Source: Paraburkholderia bryophila
GTDB lineage: Bacteria > Pseudomonadota > Gammaproteobacteria > Burkholderiales > Burkholderiaceae
Length of the DNA: 39,641 nucleotides
Reading direction: 5' to 3'
NCBI RefSeq assembly: GCF_003269035.1
Contig: NZ_QLTK01000046.1
Location: 1 to 39,641 of the forward strand
The translations under genes and the position numbers were made by a program. This document shows positions 8,414 through 17,111 of the stretch, one piece after another; within the stretch, counting starts at the first letter, position 1; every line of letters begins with the position of its first letter. The notes below the pieces were generated by a model, which saw only the letters and a list, made by a program, of their open reading frames with translations, did not search any database and was not told where the DNA came from.

Positions 8414-9787
8414 ATGTCGCTTTCCCGTTACTTGCTCCGAACGGCGGAACAACGCCTTGCCGATCTACCGCTGGCGTGTTCCATCCGGCTTCCCGGTGGA
8501 CAGCGCTTCGGCGCGAGCCACCCTCGTCTCGCATTCATTGTCCGCGATATGCGTACGCTCCTGCATCTGGCGCAGGGTGCGATCGGACGGTTAGCCGAAG
8601 ATTACGTGGAAGGGCGCCTTGAAATCGAAGGCAATATGCGCGACCTGATGGCGACAGCACCGGCCTTGTTCGGCGACGATCCCACCCGGGAGGCGGAAGG
8701 CTGGCTCCCTCGTTTAATCAATCGAGCCCAACGTAACATATGGGAACGCCGCCATCACAGTCGCGCGAGCGATAGTGCGCAGATCCAGCGGCACTACGAC
8801 GTGTCCGACGATTTCTACGCCCTGTGGCTCGACCCGAAGCGGGTTTACTCGTGTGCTTACTTCGCCCATCCGTCCATGACGCTTGCCGACGCGCAGGAGG
8901 CGAAACTCGACCAGATTTGCAAAAAACTCAGACTTCGTTATGGCGAGCGTTTCATCGACATCGGTGCAGGCTGGGGTGGGCTCCTGCTATGGGCGGCGGA
9001 GCACTATGGCGTTGACGCTACCGGGATCACCCTGTCGAGAAATCAATACGAGTATGTCAACCAGCTGATTGAAACCAGGGGCTTGCAAGGCAGGGTGCGC
9101 ATGCTTTTAATGGACTATCGCGATATCGACGAATCGAGGCCATTCGACAAGGTGGCATCCGTAGGCATGTGCGAACACGTAGGCCGGCCCAACCTGATTC
9201 CATACTTCGCCAAGATATACCGGGTGCTCAAGCCGGGTGGTCTTCTGATGAATCACTGCATCACAGCAGGTGGCGCAGAGCACGCCCCGCTCGACGGCGG
9301 CATGGGGGATTTCGTCGAAAAATACATTTTCCCTGGCGGTCAGCTCGTGCATGTCGGCGCCATGCTGGATGCGATGACACGTGCAAATCTCGAGCCCGTG
9401 GACGCCGAATGTTTGCGCCCGCACTATGCCTTGACACTATGGCACTGGGCCGACGCATTGGAGTCGAGTCTCGGTGAAGCGAGGCGCGTGCTCGGTCCAG
9501 ATGCCGAACGGATCCTCCGCGCTTACCGCCTGTACCTTGCCGGTTCCGCGATGGGATTCGAGAGGGGTTGGACGTCGCTGTTTCAGGTTCTTGCCTCCCG
9601 CCCCGATGGCATCGTTGAAGCACCCGACCAGCGGGCGCCTGGACTGTTTGCTACGCAAAGCGAGTATCCCTTCAATCGCACTTATATGTGCCGCGACGAT
9701 AGCCAACGGTTAGCGGCTCATGCTCGGCCCCACGAATTGGCGGACATGGAAGAGGCGCAACATGAACCCGCTGACAGCACTACTTGA
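8414..9787 (+). CDS. cfa: Cyclopropane-fatty-acyl-phospholipid synthase
   Basis: Transfers a methylene group from S-adenosylmethionine to the double bond of unsaturated phospholipid acyl chains, a modification linked to acid and stationary-phase survival. The 457-residue protein has the family N-terminal lipid-binding part, the segment HYDVSDDFYALWLD with VYSCAYF, the SAM-binding motif FIDIGAGWGGLLLWAAEHYG, GITLSRNQYEY, and MCEHVGRPNLIPYF. It is somewhat longer than E. coli Cfa (382) because of N- and C-terminal extensions. Its 3' end overlaps the next coding region, which starts at 9762, by 26 nt, so the two are probably cotranscribed. Confidence 0.93.
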   Translation: MSLSRYLLRTAEQRLADLPLACSIRLPGGQRFGASHPRLAFIVRDMRTLLHLAQGAIGRLAEDYVEGRLEIEGNMRDLMATAPALFGDDPTREAEGWLPRLINRAQRNIWERRHHSRASDSAQIQRHYDVSDDFYALWLDPKRVYSCAYFAHPSMTLADAQEAKLDQICKKLRLRYGERFIDIGAGWGGLLLWAAEHYGVDATGITLSRNQYEYVNQLIETRGLQGRVRMLLMDYRDIDESRPFDKVASVGMCEHVGRPNLIPYFAKIYRVLKPGGLLMNHCITAGGAEHAPLDGGMGDFVEKYIFPGGQLVHVGAMLDAMTRANLEPVDAECLRPHYALTLWHWADALESSLGEARRVLGPDAERILRAYRLYLAGSAMGFERGWTSLFQVLASRPDGIVEAPDQRAPGLFATQSEYPFNRTYMCRDDSQRLAAHARPHELADMEEAQHEPADSTT

Positions 9788-11298
9788 TGCGCAACAAATG
9801 AAGGAGTCGGATCGCCTCACGGTTGCCTCCGGTATTGCCGGAGTCGCGCTAATGGAGAACGCGGGCCGGCCGGTGGCGCAAGAAATCCAGAAACGCTGGG
9901 CGCGCTGCCCCGTTGTCGTGTTGTGCGGACCGGGGAGCAACGGTGGTGACGGCTTCGTCGCAGCCAGGCGGCTGGCTGAGGCCGATTGGCCAGTGCGCAT
10001 TGCGCTGCTTGTGCCGAGGAACAGCTTGCGCGGTGACGCGGCCTATCACGCTGCACTTTGGCGAGGCCCGGTTGAACCAATGACGCCAGCCGCGCTGGAC
10101 GGTGCCGCGCTGGTTGTCGATGCGATCTTCGGTGCGGGCCTGAGCCGCGCGCTTGAGGGGTCTGCAGCTCAGACACTGGCAGCCGCAGCGGCGCGCAAGC
10201 TGACGATCGTTGCTGTCGATGTCCCGAGCGGGTTAATGGGCGACACCGGCGCCGACATGGGTGCAGTGCCTGCAGCGCTCACCATCACCTGCTTTCGCAA
10301 GAAGCCCGGACATCTGCTTCAGCCGGGACGCAGGCTGTGTGGTGAACTGGTAGTGGCAGACATCGGAACACCCGAATCGGTGTTCGAACAGGTCAGCCCG
10401 AACACGTTCGAGAACGATCCGGCGTTGTGGACTCACGCTCTGCCAGCGCTTCAGGTCGACGGAAACAAATATACGCGAGGTCACGCGCTCGTCTGGGGTG
10501 GCTACCCGACTATGGGGGCGGCCCGCATGGCCGCCCGCGCTGCGGCACGTTCGGGTGCGGGGCTGACCACTATTGCAGTGCCGGAGGTTGCGCTTCCGGT
10601 CTACGCAGCGGCGCTCACCAGCATTATGGTGAGTGCGCTTGCCGCACCGGGTGATTTAGAACGACTGCTTGCTGATCGCCGCTACTCAGGCCTGCTGATC
10701 GGCCCAGGAGCGGGTGTAGGCGATGCGACCCGAACGCATACGCTGGAGATGCTCAATACTCGCCGGGCAACCGTGCTCGATGCCGACGCGTTGTCGAGTT
10801 TCCATGATGATCCGCATCTGTTGTTCGGCGCTATCGCCGGGCCGTGTGTCATCACTCCGCACGAGGGCGAATTCGTTCGTCTGTTCGACGTCGCAGGTGA
10901 CAAGCTCTGCCGCGCGTCTGAGCGATGCCGTTGTCGTGATAAAGGGCAGCGATACGGTAATCGCCGCTCCCGATGGCCGCGCCATCGTCAATGCCAATGC
11001 GCCGGCAACTCTTGCCACCGCTGGCGCGGGGGATGTACTAGGCGGCATCCTGCTCGGCCTTTTGGCTCAAGGGATGGAGCCATTCCTTGCATCCGCTGCC
11101 GCTGTCTGGCTGCACGGCGCCGCGGCGGCGGCATTTGGCCCCGGGCTGCTGGCTGAAGACCTGCCGGACCTCCTTCCCGGCGTGTTACGAGGTCTTGGAG
11201 GGCTGGTAGCGGCACAAAATGACAGCCCCGCCATTCTCGTGTCGACAATTGCCGAGGTATTGCGCGCGCCGACTCACGAATACGCCCGGGTAATTTGA
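9762..11298 (+). pseudogene. NAD(P)H-hydrate epimerase / ADP-dependent dehydratase, frameshifted
   Basis: A bifunctional Nnr-type repair enzyme in two frames. Frame one runs from the ATG at 9762 (MNPLTALLDAQQMKESDR): the YjeF_N epimerase domain with VVLCGPGSNGGDGFVAARRL, then the first part of the carbohydrate-kinase-like dehydratase domain up to VITPHEGEFVRLFD. Near 10903-10917 homology moves to another frame, which continues ARLSDAVVVIKGSDTVIAAP and NAPATLATAGAGDVLGGILL to the stop at 11298. Frame one runs on as nonsense to 11156. There is no slippery sequence, so this is an indel: a real lesion or a sequence error. The intact enzyme epimerises and dehydrates damaged NADHX and NADPHX. The ATG at 9762 is preferred over earlier in-frame starts because homology begins there. 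Confidence 0.83.
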
Positions 11299-11506
11299 CG
11301 CGGCGGGTTCAAAGCCGAACTGCAGTGAGTATTTTCCGAGGCTGTTGTTCCTGTGCAGTGCGGCCTAGGATGGAACATCCCCGTAGATGAAGCGACTCAT
11401 TAACTTTGTCGAGACAAGATGCGGAAATGACAGATGAATTGTCCAGCACCAGAATATAACGCCATTTCTTACTGATTGTTAGGATGGCGAATTGAGTGAC
11501 TGGTTT

Positions 11507-11521
11507 TGGTGTGACGTGTGC
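11507..11521 (+). promoter_or_regulatory. Possible sigma54 -24/-12 element before the redox/hydrogenase array
   Basis: TGG at 11507-11509 and TGC at 11519-11521 give the GG-N10-GC spacing of sigma54 promoters, with a T after the GC. It would place transcription start near 11533 and a leader of about 42 nt. Sigma54 use is known for hox operons of Cupriavidus necator. The middle of the motif (TGTG instead of CACG) is poor, and GG-N10-GC is common in GC-rich DNA. Confidence 0.25.
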
Positions 11522-11531
11522 TTTCTGCCTA

Positions 11532-11545
11532 TTGATAGGGTTCAA
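11532..11545 (+). promoter_or_regulatory. FNR/ANR-like box upstream of the redox/hydrogenase array
   Basis: TTGAT-AGGG-TTCAA matches TTGAT-N4-ATCAA at 9 of 10 defined positions. It is centred about 36 bp before the ATG at 11575. Oxygen-sensing Crp/Fnr regulators fit the anaerobic character of the genes. However, a class II activating position (-41.5) would put the start of transcription inside the coding region, so the site may repress, act on another start, or be fortuitous. Confidence 0.45.
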
Positions 11546-11574
11546 GCACACTTTCATTTAAAGAGAGTACCAAC

Positions 11575-12957
11575 ATGGCTTACCAAAGCGTCAACCCCAA
11601 CACCGGCAAGGTCCTGAAGAGCTTCGACGAGCTCAACGACAACCAGCTTGAAGAGGCGATCGCCACCGCTGAATCGTGCTTCAATAAGTGGAAGCACACA
11701 ACCTACGCACAGCGGGCAGAGATCATTTCCAGGGCCGCAGCCCTGATGCGCGCGAACGTCGATGAATTCGCCAAACTGGCGACCCTTGAAATGGGCAAAC
11801 GCATCGATGAAGCGCGCGGAGAAGTGAAGTTCAGCGCAGATATCCTCGCCTACTACGCAGAGCACGCACAGACCTTCCTCGCGCCGACGAAGCTGCATCC
11901 GAAAGTCGGCGAGGCCCATATGGAAAACAGCCCATTCGGCGTGCTTTTCTGTGTGGAGCCGTGGAATTTCCCGTATTACCAGTTGGCCCGCGTCGCGGGG
12001 CCACACCTGATGGCAGGCAACGTGCTGGTGGTCAAGCATGCCGGGTGCGTACCGCAATGCGCGATTGCCTTCGAGAAGCTTCTGATCGACGCAGGTGCAC
12101 CAAAGGGCGCTTACACCAATTTGCTGATCTCGCACGAACAGTCCGACCGCGTAATTGACGATCCGCGTATCAAGGGCGTGGCCTTGACTGGCAGCGTCGA
12201 AGCCGGCCGAAGCATTGCCGCGCGAGCCGGACAGAACCTGAAGAAGACGTCGATGGAGCTAGGCGGCAGCGATGCGTTCATCGTGCTCGACGACGCCGAC
12301 CTCGAAAAGACGATCCCTTGGGCCGTATGGGGGCGCATGTATAACGGCGGCCAAACCTGTTGCGCGGCCAAGCGGTTCATCGCGGTCGACTCGATTGCAG
12401 ACAAGTTTCTCGCGAAGTTCCAGGCTGCGCTGTCCGAGTTGAAGGCCGGCGACCCGATGGACGAGAAAACCACCCACGGTCCGTTATCGACTGAAGCGGC
12501 GCTTGTGCAACTCCTCAAGCAGGTCGACAGCGCGGTGGCACATGGCGCCACGCTGGTGATGGGCGGCAAGCGCATCGACCGGCCGGGGTCGTTCATGGAA
12601 ACCACGATCCTCACCGATATCAAGCCGGACAACCCTGCTTTCCGTGACGAGTTCTTCGGCCCGGTCGTGTCGTTCTTCCGCGTGAAGGATGAAGCCGCTG
12701 CGATTGCGCTCGCCAACGACTCCGACTTCGGGCTCGGCGGGTCGGTCTTCACGGCAGACGAATCGCGCGGTAAGCGGGTGGCCAGCGGCGTCGAAACCGG
12801 GATGATGTTTATTAACAACATCGACTGGTCCGATGCGGAACTTCCGTTCGGCGGCATCAAGGATTCCGGTTACGGGCGTGAGCTCGGCAACATGGGCATC
12901 CAGGAGTTCGTCAATACGAAGCTGGTTCGCACAGCCCACCTCGACGCTCCGGCCTGA
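11575..12957 (+). CDS. NAD(P)-dependent succinate-semialdehyde (aldehyde) dehydrogenase
   Basis: Aldehyde dehydrogenase superfamily member of 460 residues, closest in length and style to the Sad/YneI group, which oxidises succinate semialdehyde and similar aldehydes to acids. Visible landmarks: VEPWNFPYYQLARVAGP, the cofactor-binding segment GVALTGSVEAGRSIA, the general-base motif SMELGGSDAFIVLDDADLE, the nucleophile in GGQTCCAAKRF, EFFGPVVSFFRV and the C-terminal FGGIKDSGYGRELG. The ATG follows AAAGAGAG at 11560-11567. It leads the array of pnt, adh and hox genes, so its job may be to interconvert aldehydes and acids as part of redox balancing; the natural substrate cannot be told from sequence. 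Confidence 0.88.
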   Translation: MAYQSVNPNTGKVLKSFDELNDNQLEEAIATAESCFNKWKHTTYAQRAEIISRAAALMRANVDEFAKLATLEMGKRIDEARGEVKFSADILAYYAEHAQTFLAPTKLHPKVGEAHMENSPFGVLFCVEPWNFPYYQLARVAGPHLMAGNVLVVKHAGCVPQCAIAFEKLLIDAGAPKGAYTNLLISHEQSDRVIDDPRIKGVALTGSVEAGRSIAARAGQNLKKTSMELGGSDAFIVLDDADLEKTIPWAVWGRMYNGGQTCCAAKRFIAVDSIADKFLAKFQAALSELKAGDPMDEKTTHGPLSTEAALVQLLKQVDSAVAHGATLVMGGKRIDRPGSFMETTILTDIKPDNPAFRDEFFGPVVSFFRVKDEAAAIALANDSDFGLGGSVFTADESRGKRVASGVETGMMFINNIDWSDAELPFGGIKDSGYGRELGNMGIQEFVNTKLVRTAHLDAPA

Positions 12958-12977
12958 TCGCCGCAAGGAAGCCCGCC

Positions 12978-14171
12978 ATGTATATCAACGTTGCCGTGTT
13001 GACGGAAACCCGAGCCCATGAGCGCCGTGTGGCGCTCGTGCCCTCCGTGATCCCGAAACTGGTCAAACTGGGTGCCCGGCTGCACATGCAGCCGGGGGCG
13101 GGCGCAGCCATTCATCTGGACGACGCGGCCTTCCCGGATGTCGCCTTCATTGCCGACCGCACGGCGCTCGTCAAAGACGCCGATGTCGTGCTCGCCGTGC
13201 AGCCTCCCGCGCTGGAAGTGGTCAGCGCGATGAAGGAGGGTGCAATTCTCGTTTCATTCATCTATGCCCACAACGAGCCGGCGCTCGTGAAGCGCCTGCT
13301 GGAAAAGAAGATCACCTGTTTCGCGATGGAGCGTGTGCCGCGCATCACGCGGGCGCAGTCCATGGACGCGCTGTCGAGCCAGTCCGCGCTCGCCGGTTAC
13401 TACGCGGTGCAACTCGGTTCGACACATCTGGCCCGCGTGGTGCCCAAGATCACCAGCGCAGCCGGTTCGATCGGACCGGCTCACGTCCTGGTGATGGGAC
13501 TCGGCGTCGCAGGGCTGGAAGCTATCGCTACTGCGCACCGGCTCGGCGCGGTCGTAGAGGGCTACGACGTGCGGCCCGAGACCCAGGAGCAGGCACTCTC
13601 GCTGGGCGCGACCTTCGTCGATACCGGCATCGACGCGCGCGGCAAAGGAGGCTATGCCCGCGAGTTGACCGACGATGAGAAGTCCAAGGTGGCGGAGGTG
13701 CTGACGAAACACATCCAGAGCGCCGATCTGATCATCACAACCGCCGCGATTCCCGGCAAAACCTCACCCAAGCTAATTAGTCACGCACAGGTCGCCGGCA
13801 TGAAAGCGGGCTCCGTGATCGTCGATCTGTCGGCCGAAGGCGGTGGCAACTGCGAAGACACGCGGCCCGGCGAGATCACCTGCATCGGCAACGTGACGAT
13901 TGTGGCGCCGCTGAACGTGCCCTCGCTGCTTGGTGAAGACGCAAGCGAGTTGTACGCGAAGAATCAGTACAACCTGCTGGCGCTGTTCATGAAAGACAAC
14001 GTCGTCGACATCGACTGGAGCGACGAGGTGCTCGCTAAAACGGTGCTTACGCATGCCGGCGAGAACAAGGCCGATGAGAGCGACAAGGCCGCGAAAGCCG
14101 TTTCTGAGGCACACGGGCCGCATACGAAAGGCCCGCACGCGAAGCCAGCCACTCCCGTGACTCCGGCATGA
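12978..14171 (+). CDS. pntAA: NAD(P) transhydrogenase alpha subunit, NAD-binding part
   Basis: Domain I of the proton-translocating transhydrogenase, which moves hydride between NADH and NADP+ using the proton gradient. The 397-residue protein starts with VAVLTETRAHERRVALVPS, has AMERVPRITRAQSMDALSSQ, and a Rossmann motif MGLGVAGLEAIATAHRLGA with YDVRPETQEQ. This is the split form in which domain I and the first membrane part are separate genes. AAGGA lies 10 bp before the ATG. An unusual tail (about residues 365-397) is rich in His, Lys and Ala (HGPHTKGPHAK). It is followed after 25 bp by pntAB. Confidence 0.93.
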   Translation: MYINVAVLTETRAHERRVALVPSVIPKLVKLGARLHMQPGAGAAIHLDDAAFPDVAFIADRTALVKDADVVLAVQPPALEVVSAMKEGAILVSFIYAHNEPALVKRLLEKKITCFAMERVPRITRAQSMDALSSQSALAGYYAVQLGSTHLARVVPKITSAAGSIGPAHVLVMGLGVAGLEAIATAHRLGAVVEGYDVRPETQEQALSLGATFVDTGIDARGKGGYARELTDDEKSKVAEVLTKHIQSADLIITTAAIPGKTSPKLISHAQVAGMKAGSVIVDLSAEGGGNCEDTRPGEITCIGNVTIVAPLNVPSLLGEDASELYAKNQYNLLALFMKDNVVDIDWSDEVLAKTVLTHAGENKADESDKAAKAVSEAHGPHTKGPHAKPATPVTPA

Positions 14172-14196
14172 ACGTGCCCCGACTGAGGACATTGCA

Positions 14197-14559
14197 ATGG
14201 ACTTCCAGATCAGCATTTCCGGCTTCGTCGCGCTTTATATCTTCATGCTGGCGGCGTTTGCCGGCTGGGTGATTATCGGCCGCGTGCCGGCCATCCTCCA
14301 CACGCCGCTGATGTCGGGCTCGAACTTCGTGCACGGCATCGTAGTGGTGGGCGGGATCTATGCGCTGCTGAACGCGAGCACGGTGCAGGAGCAGGTCATC
14401 GGTTTCTTTGCCGTGCTGCTCGGCGCGGGCAATGCCGCGGGCGGATACGCGGTCACCGACCGCATGCTCGCCATGTTCAAGACCAGCGACCACACAGCGG
14501 GGCACGGCGGGCACGGCAAGACCGGTACCGTCAAGTCCATCCACGTGAAGAAACATTGA
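14197..14559 (+). CDS. pntAB: NAD(P) transhydrogenase alpha subunit, membrane part
   Basis: Small membrane subunit of 120 residues that supplies the first helices of transhydrogenase domain II. Three hydrophobic segments are seen at about residues 5-27, 45-60 and 64-82, with the family stretch MSGSNFVHGIVVVGG. The C terminus (about residues 98-120) is rich in His and Gly (HTAGHGGHGK, ending HVKKH), matching the odd tail of pntAA. pntB follows after 10 bp. Confidence 0.92.
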   Translation: MDFQISISGFVALYIFMLAAFAGWVIIGRVPAILHTPLMSGSNFVHGIVVVGGIYALLNASTVQEQVIGFFAVLLGAGNAAGGYAVTDRMLAMFKTSDHTAGHGGHGKTGTVKSIHVKKH

Positions 14560-14569
14560 GGGCGTCGCC

Positions 14570-16024
14570 ATGTTGATCCTGATCTCTCACATCGGCATCG
14601 GCGCGGTCGATCTCGCCGCTGCCTTTCTCTTCCTGTATGGCTTGCACCGCATGTCGTCGCCGGTAACGGCGCCTTCGGGCATCTTCGTGGCCGGCATCGG
14701 CATGGCGGTCGCCGTATTGGCGAGCTTTCTGTACGCGTTCGACGTGGGGGCGGCGGCACGGCCCAATCTGCCTGTCAACCTCGGCCTCGCCGTCGTCGCA
14801 TTGGCGCTGGGCGGCGGGGTGGCCTGGTGGGGCGGTCGCAAGGTGGCCATGACCGCCATGCCGCAAATGGTGGCGATCTACAACGGCATGGGCGGCGGCG
14901 CGGCCGGCGCGATTGCTGCGGTCGAACTGTTCGGCAACAAGGCCCCGGGTGCAGGCGCACTCGTCATGACCTTGCTCGGCGCATTGATCGGCGCGGTGTC
15001 GCTGTCGGGCTCGCTGATTGCCTGGGCCAAGCTCGATGGGGTCATCAACAAGCCGGTCCGCGTGAAAGGGCAGCAGGTATTCAATGGGCTGGTGCTGCTG
15101 CTGACCGTCGCGGTGGGCGTCTACATTGTCGTCGCCAGCGCGGATAAGGCCGCGTTGCTGCTGACCATGCCCATGTGGATCTACATCTTCTTCGCTTGCG
15201 CGCTGGCGCTCGGCATTCTGATGACGCTGCCGATTGGCGGTGCCGATATGCCGGTGGTGATTTCCATCTTCAACGCCTTCACAGGACTCGCAGTCGGCAT
15301 CGAAGGGTACGTGTTGCAGAACCCTGCGTTGATGATCGCAGGCATGGTGGTGGGCGCGGCCGGCATGTTGCTGACGCTGCTGATGGCCAAGGCCATGAAC
15401 CGCTCCGTGAGCAACGTGATTTTCACCAACTTCGGCGACGTGGCGTCGACGCACAAGCAGGGCAAGATCAAGGGCGAGCTCAAGCCTACCCAGCCGGGCG
15501 ACGCCGGCATCGCGATGCGCTATGCCGCCTCGGTGATCATCGTGCCGGGCTACGGTCTTGCTGTCTCGCAGGGGCAGGGCAAGCTCTACGAATTTGTCAA
15601 ACTGCTGCAGGCGGGCGGCGTCTCGGTGAAGTTTGCGGTTCACCCGGTGGCAGGCCGCATGCCGGGCCAGATGGACGTGTTGCTGGCAGAGGCCGGTGTT
15701 CCCTACGACATGATCTTTCAGCTCGAGGATATCAACGACCAGTTCGCCACGACTGACGTGGCGCTGATAATCGGCGCCAACGACGTAGTGAACCCGGCCG
15801 CGCGCACCGACAAATCATCAGCCATCTACGGCATGCCGATCCTCAACGCCGATTACGCCAAGCAGGTTTTCGTGGTCAAGCGGGGTGAAGGCAAGGGCTA
15901 CGCCGGCATCGTCAATCAACTCTTCTACGCAGACAACTGCAACATGGTCTATGGCGACGCCCAGGCCGTGCTCATCAAGATGATCGAAGCGGTCCGCGGG
16001 CTCGGTTTGCCCGCTGTGGCGTAG
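14570..16024 (+). CDS. pntB: NAD(P) transhydrogenase beta subunit
   Basis: The 484-residue beta subunit holds the rest of membrane domain II (several helices up to about residue 275) and the NADP(H)-binding domain III at the C terminus. Diagnostic segments are NGMGGGAAGAIAAVEL in the membrane part, and VPGYGLAVSQGQGKLYEF, HPVAGRMPGQMDVLLAEAGV, IIGANDVVNPAA and VKRGEGKGYAG in domain III. With pntAA and pntAB it makes a complete enzyme linking NADH, NADPH and the proton gradient. Next to an NAD-linked hydrogenase, it could turn H2-derived NADH into NADPH or dissipate excess NADPH. Confidence 0.95.
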   Translation: MLILISHIGIGAVDLAAAFLFLYGLHRMSSPVTAPSGIFVAGIGMAVAVLASFLYAFDVGAAARPNLPVNLGLAVVALALGGGVAWWGGRKVAMTAMPQMVAIYNGMGGGAAGAIAAVELFGNKAPGAGALVMTLLGALIGAVSLSGSLIAWAKLDGVINKPVRVKGQQVFNGLVLLLTVAVGVYIVVASADKAALLLTMPMWIYIFFACALALGILMTLPIGGADMPVVISIFNAFTGLAVGIEGYVLQNPALMIAGMVVGAAGMLLTLLMAKAMNRSVSNVIFTNFGDVASTHKQGKIKGELKPTQPGDAGIAMRYAASVIIVPGYGLAVSQGQGKLYEFVKLLQAGGVSVKFAVHPVAGRMPGQMDVLLAEAGVPYDMIFQLEDINDQFATTDVALIIGANDVVNPAARTDKSSAIYGMPILNADYAKQVFVVKRGEGKGYAGIVNQLFYADNCNMVYGDAQAVLIKMIEAVRGLGLPAVA

Positions 16025-16064
16025 CAGGTAGAGCGCTCCGTTTATCGCAACCGAGGAACAAGCC

Positions 16065-17099
16065 ATGACATCCACAATGCAAGCTGCTGTTGTCGAACAG
16101 TTCGGCAAACCGCTGGCGCTCAAGGAACTCGATATTCCTGAGCCTGGCCCAGGCCAGATTCTTGTGAAAACCGAAGCGTGTGGTGTATGCCACACCGATT
16201 TGCATGCCGCGAATGGGGACTGGCCGTTAAAGCCTTCGTTGCCGTTCACGCCGGGTCATGAGGGTATCGGCATTGTCGCCGCGCTTGGGGCGGGCGTTAC
16301 GGCGGTGAAGGAAGGTGACCGCGTAGGTGTGCCATGGCTCTACTCTGCCTGCGGACATTGTGAGTTTTGCCTTGCTGCCCGCGAGCCCGTGTGCGCCGAA
16401 GCGCAGTTTGGCGGCTATACGAAGAACGGCGGTTTCGCCGAATACATCGTCGCTGATCCGAACTACGTCGCTCACATACCAGCGCATCTGGCGGCTCGTG
16501 ACGCGGCGCCACTGATCTGTGCGGGGATCACTTCCTACAAGGGCATCAAGGAGACGCAGGCACGGCCTGGTGAATGGGTCGTGATCTCGGGCATCGGCGG
16601 TCTCGGGCATCTGGGTGTTCAGTATGCGAAGGCGATGGGCCTGCACGTGTGTGCGGTCGATATCGACGACGGCAAACTCGCGCATGCCAAACGCCTCGGC
16701 GCGGATGCTACGGTCAACGCGAAAGATGGCGATCCGATCGCTGCTGTCATCAAAGCCACCGGGGGCGGCGCCCACGGCGTGCTGATCACGGCGCCGTCGC
16801 TCGGGGCATTCAAACAGGGCGTCGGCATGACACGAAAATGCGGCACCTGTGTGCTGGTTGGACTGCCACCGGGTGAGTTTCCGACACCGTTGTTCGATGT
16901 CGTCGCGAACTGCATCACGATTCGAGGCTCGTTCGTCGGTAGTCGCGGAGATATGGCCGAAGCGCTTGCCTTTGCCGCTGATGGGAAGGTGAAGGCCGAT
17001 ATCGAACTGCAGCCGCTCTCGGCGATCAACAATGTGTTCCAACGCCTTGCGCATGGCGATGTGCCGTCGCGCGTGGTGCTCGAATTCGCGAAGGCTTGA
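16065..17099 (+). CDS. Zinc-dependent alcohol dehydrogenase (AdhP-like)
   Basis: Medium-chain zinc alcohol dehydrogenase of 344 residues that interconverts primary alcohols and aldehydes with NAD(H). The catalytic zinc site is seen in CGVCHTDLHAANGDWP and GHEGIGIV; the structural zinc site is CGHCEFCLAAREPVC; the Rossmann motif is GIGGLGHLGVQYAKAMG. It lies 40 bp after pntB and 12 bp before hoxF, so it belongs to the same array. Paired with the aldehyde dehydrogenase at the head of the array it could run alcohol to acid or the reverse, depending on redox state. Ethanol is the likely substrate by resemblance only. Confidence 0.92.
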   Translation: MTSTMQAAVVEQFGKPLALKELDIPEPGPGQILVKTEACGVCHTDLHAANGDWPLKPSLPFTPGHEGIGIVAALGAGVTAVKEGDRVGVPWLYSACGHCEFCLAAREPVCAEAQFGGYTKNGGFAEYIVADPNYVAHIPAHLAARDAAPLICAGITSYKGIKETQARPGEWVVISGIGGLGHLGVQYAKAMGLHVCAVDIDDGKLAHAKRLGADATVNAKDGDPIAAVIKATGGGAHGVLITAPSLGAFKQGVGMTRKCGTCVLVGLPPGEFPTPLFDVVANCITIRGSFVGSRGDMAEALAFAADGKVKADIELQPLSAINNVFQRLAHGDVPSRVVLEFAKA

Positions 17100-17111
17100 G
17101 GGGAGCACGCC

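Noticed and set aside
10895..10925. Programmed frameshift in the epimerase/dehydratase gene
   Set aside because: No slippery heptamer or stimulatory structure is seen, and this family is not known to use frameshifting.
14531..15643. His/Arg-rich - strand ORF of 370 codons
   Set aside because: It is antisense to pntB, whose family motifs are unmistakable; the composition is typical of a shadow frame.
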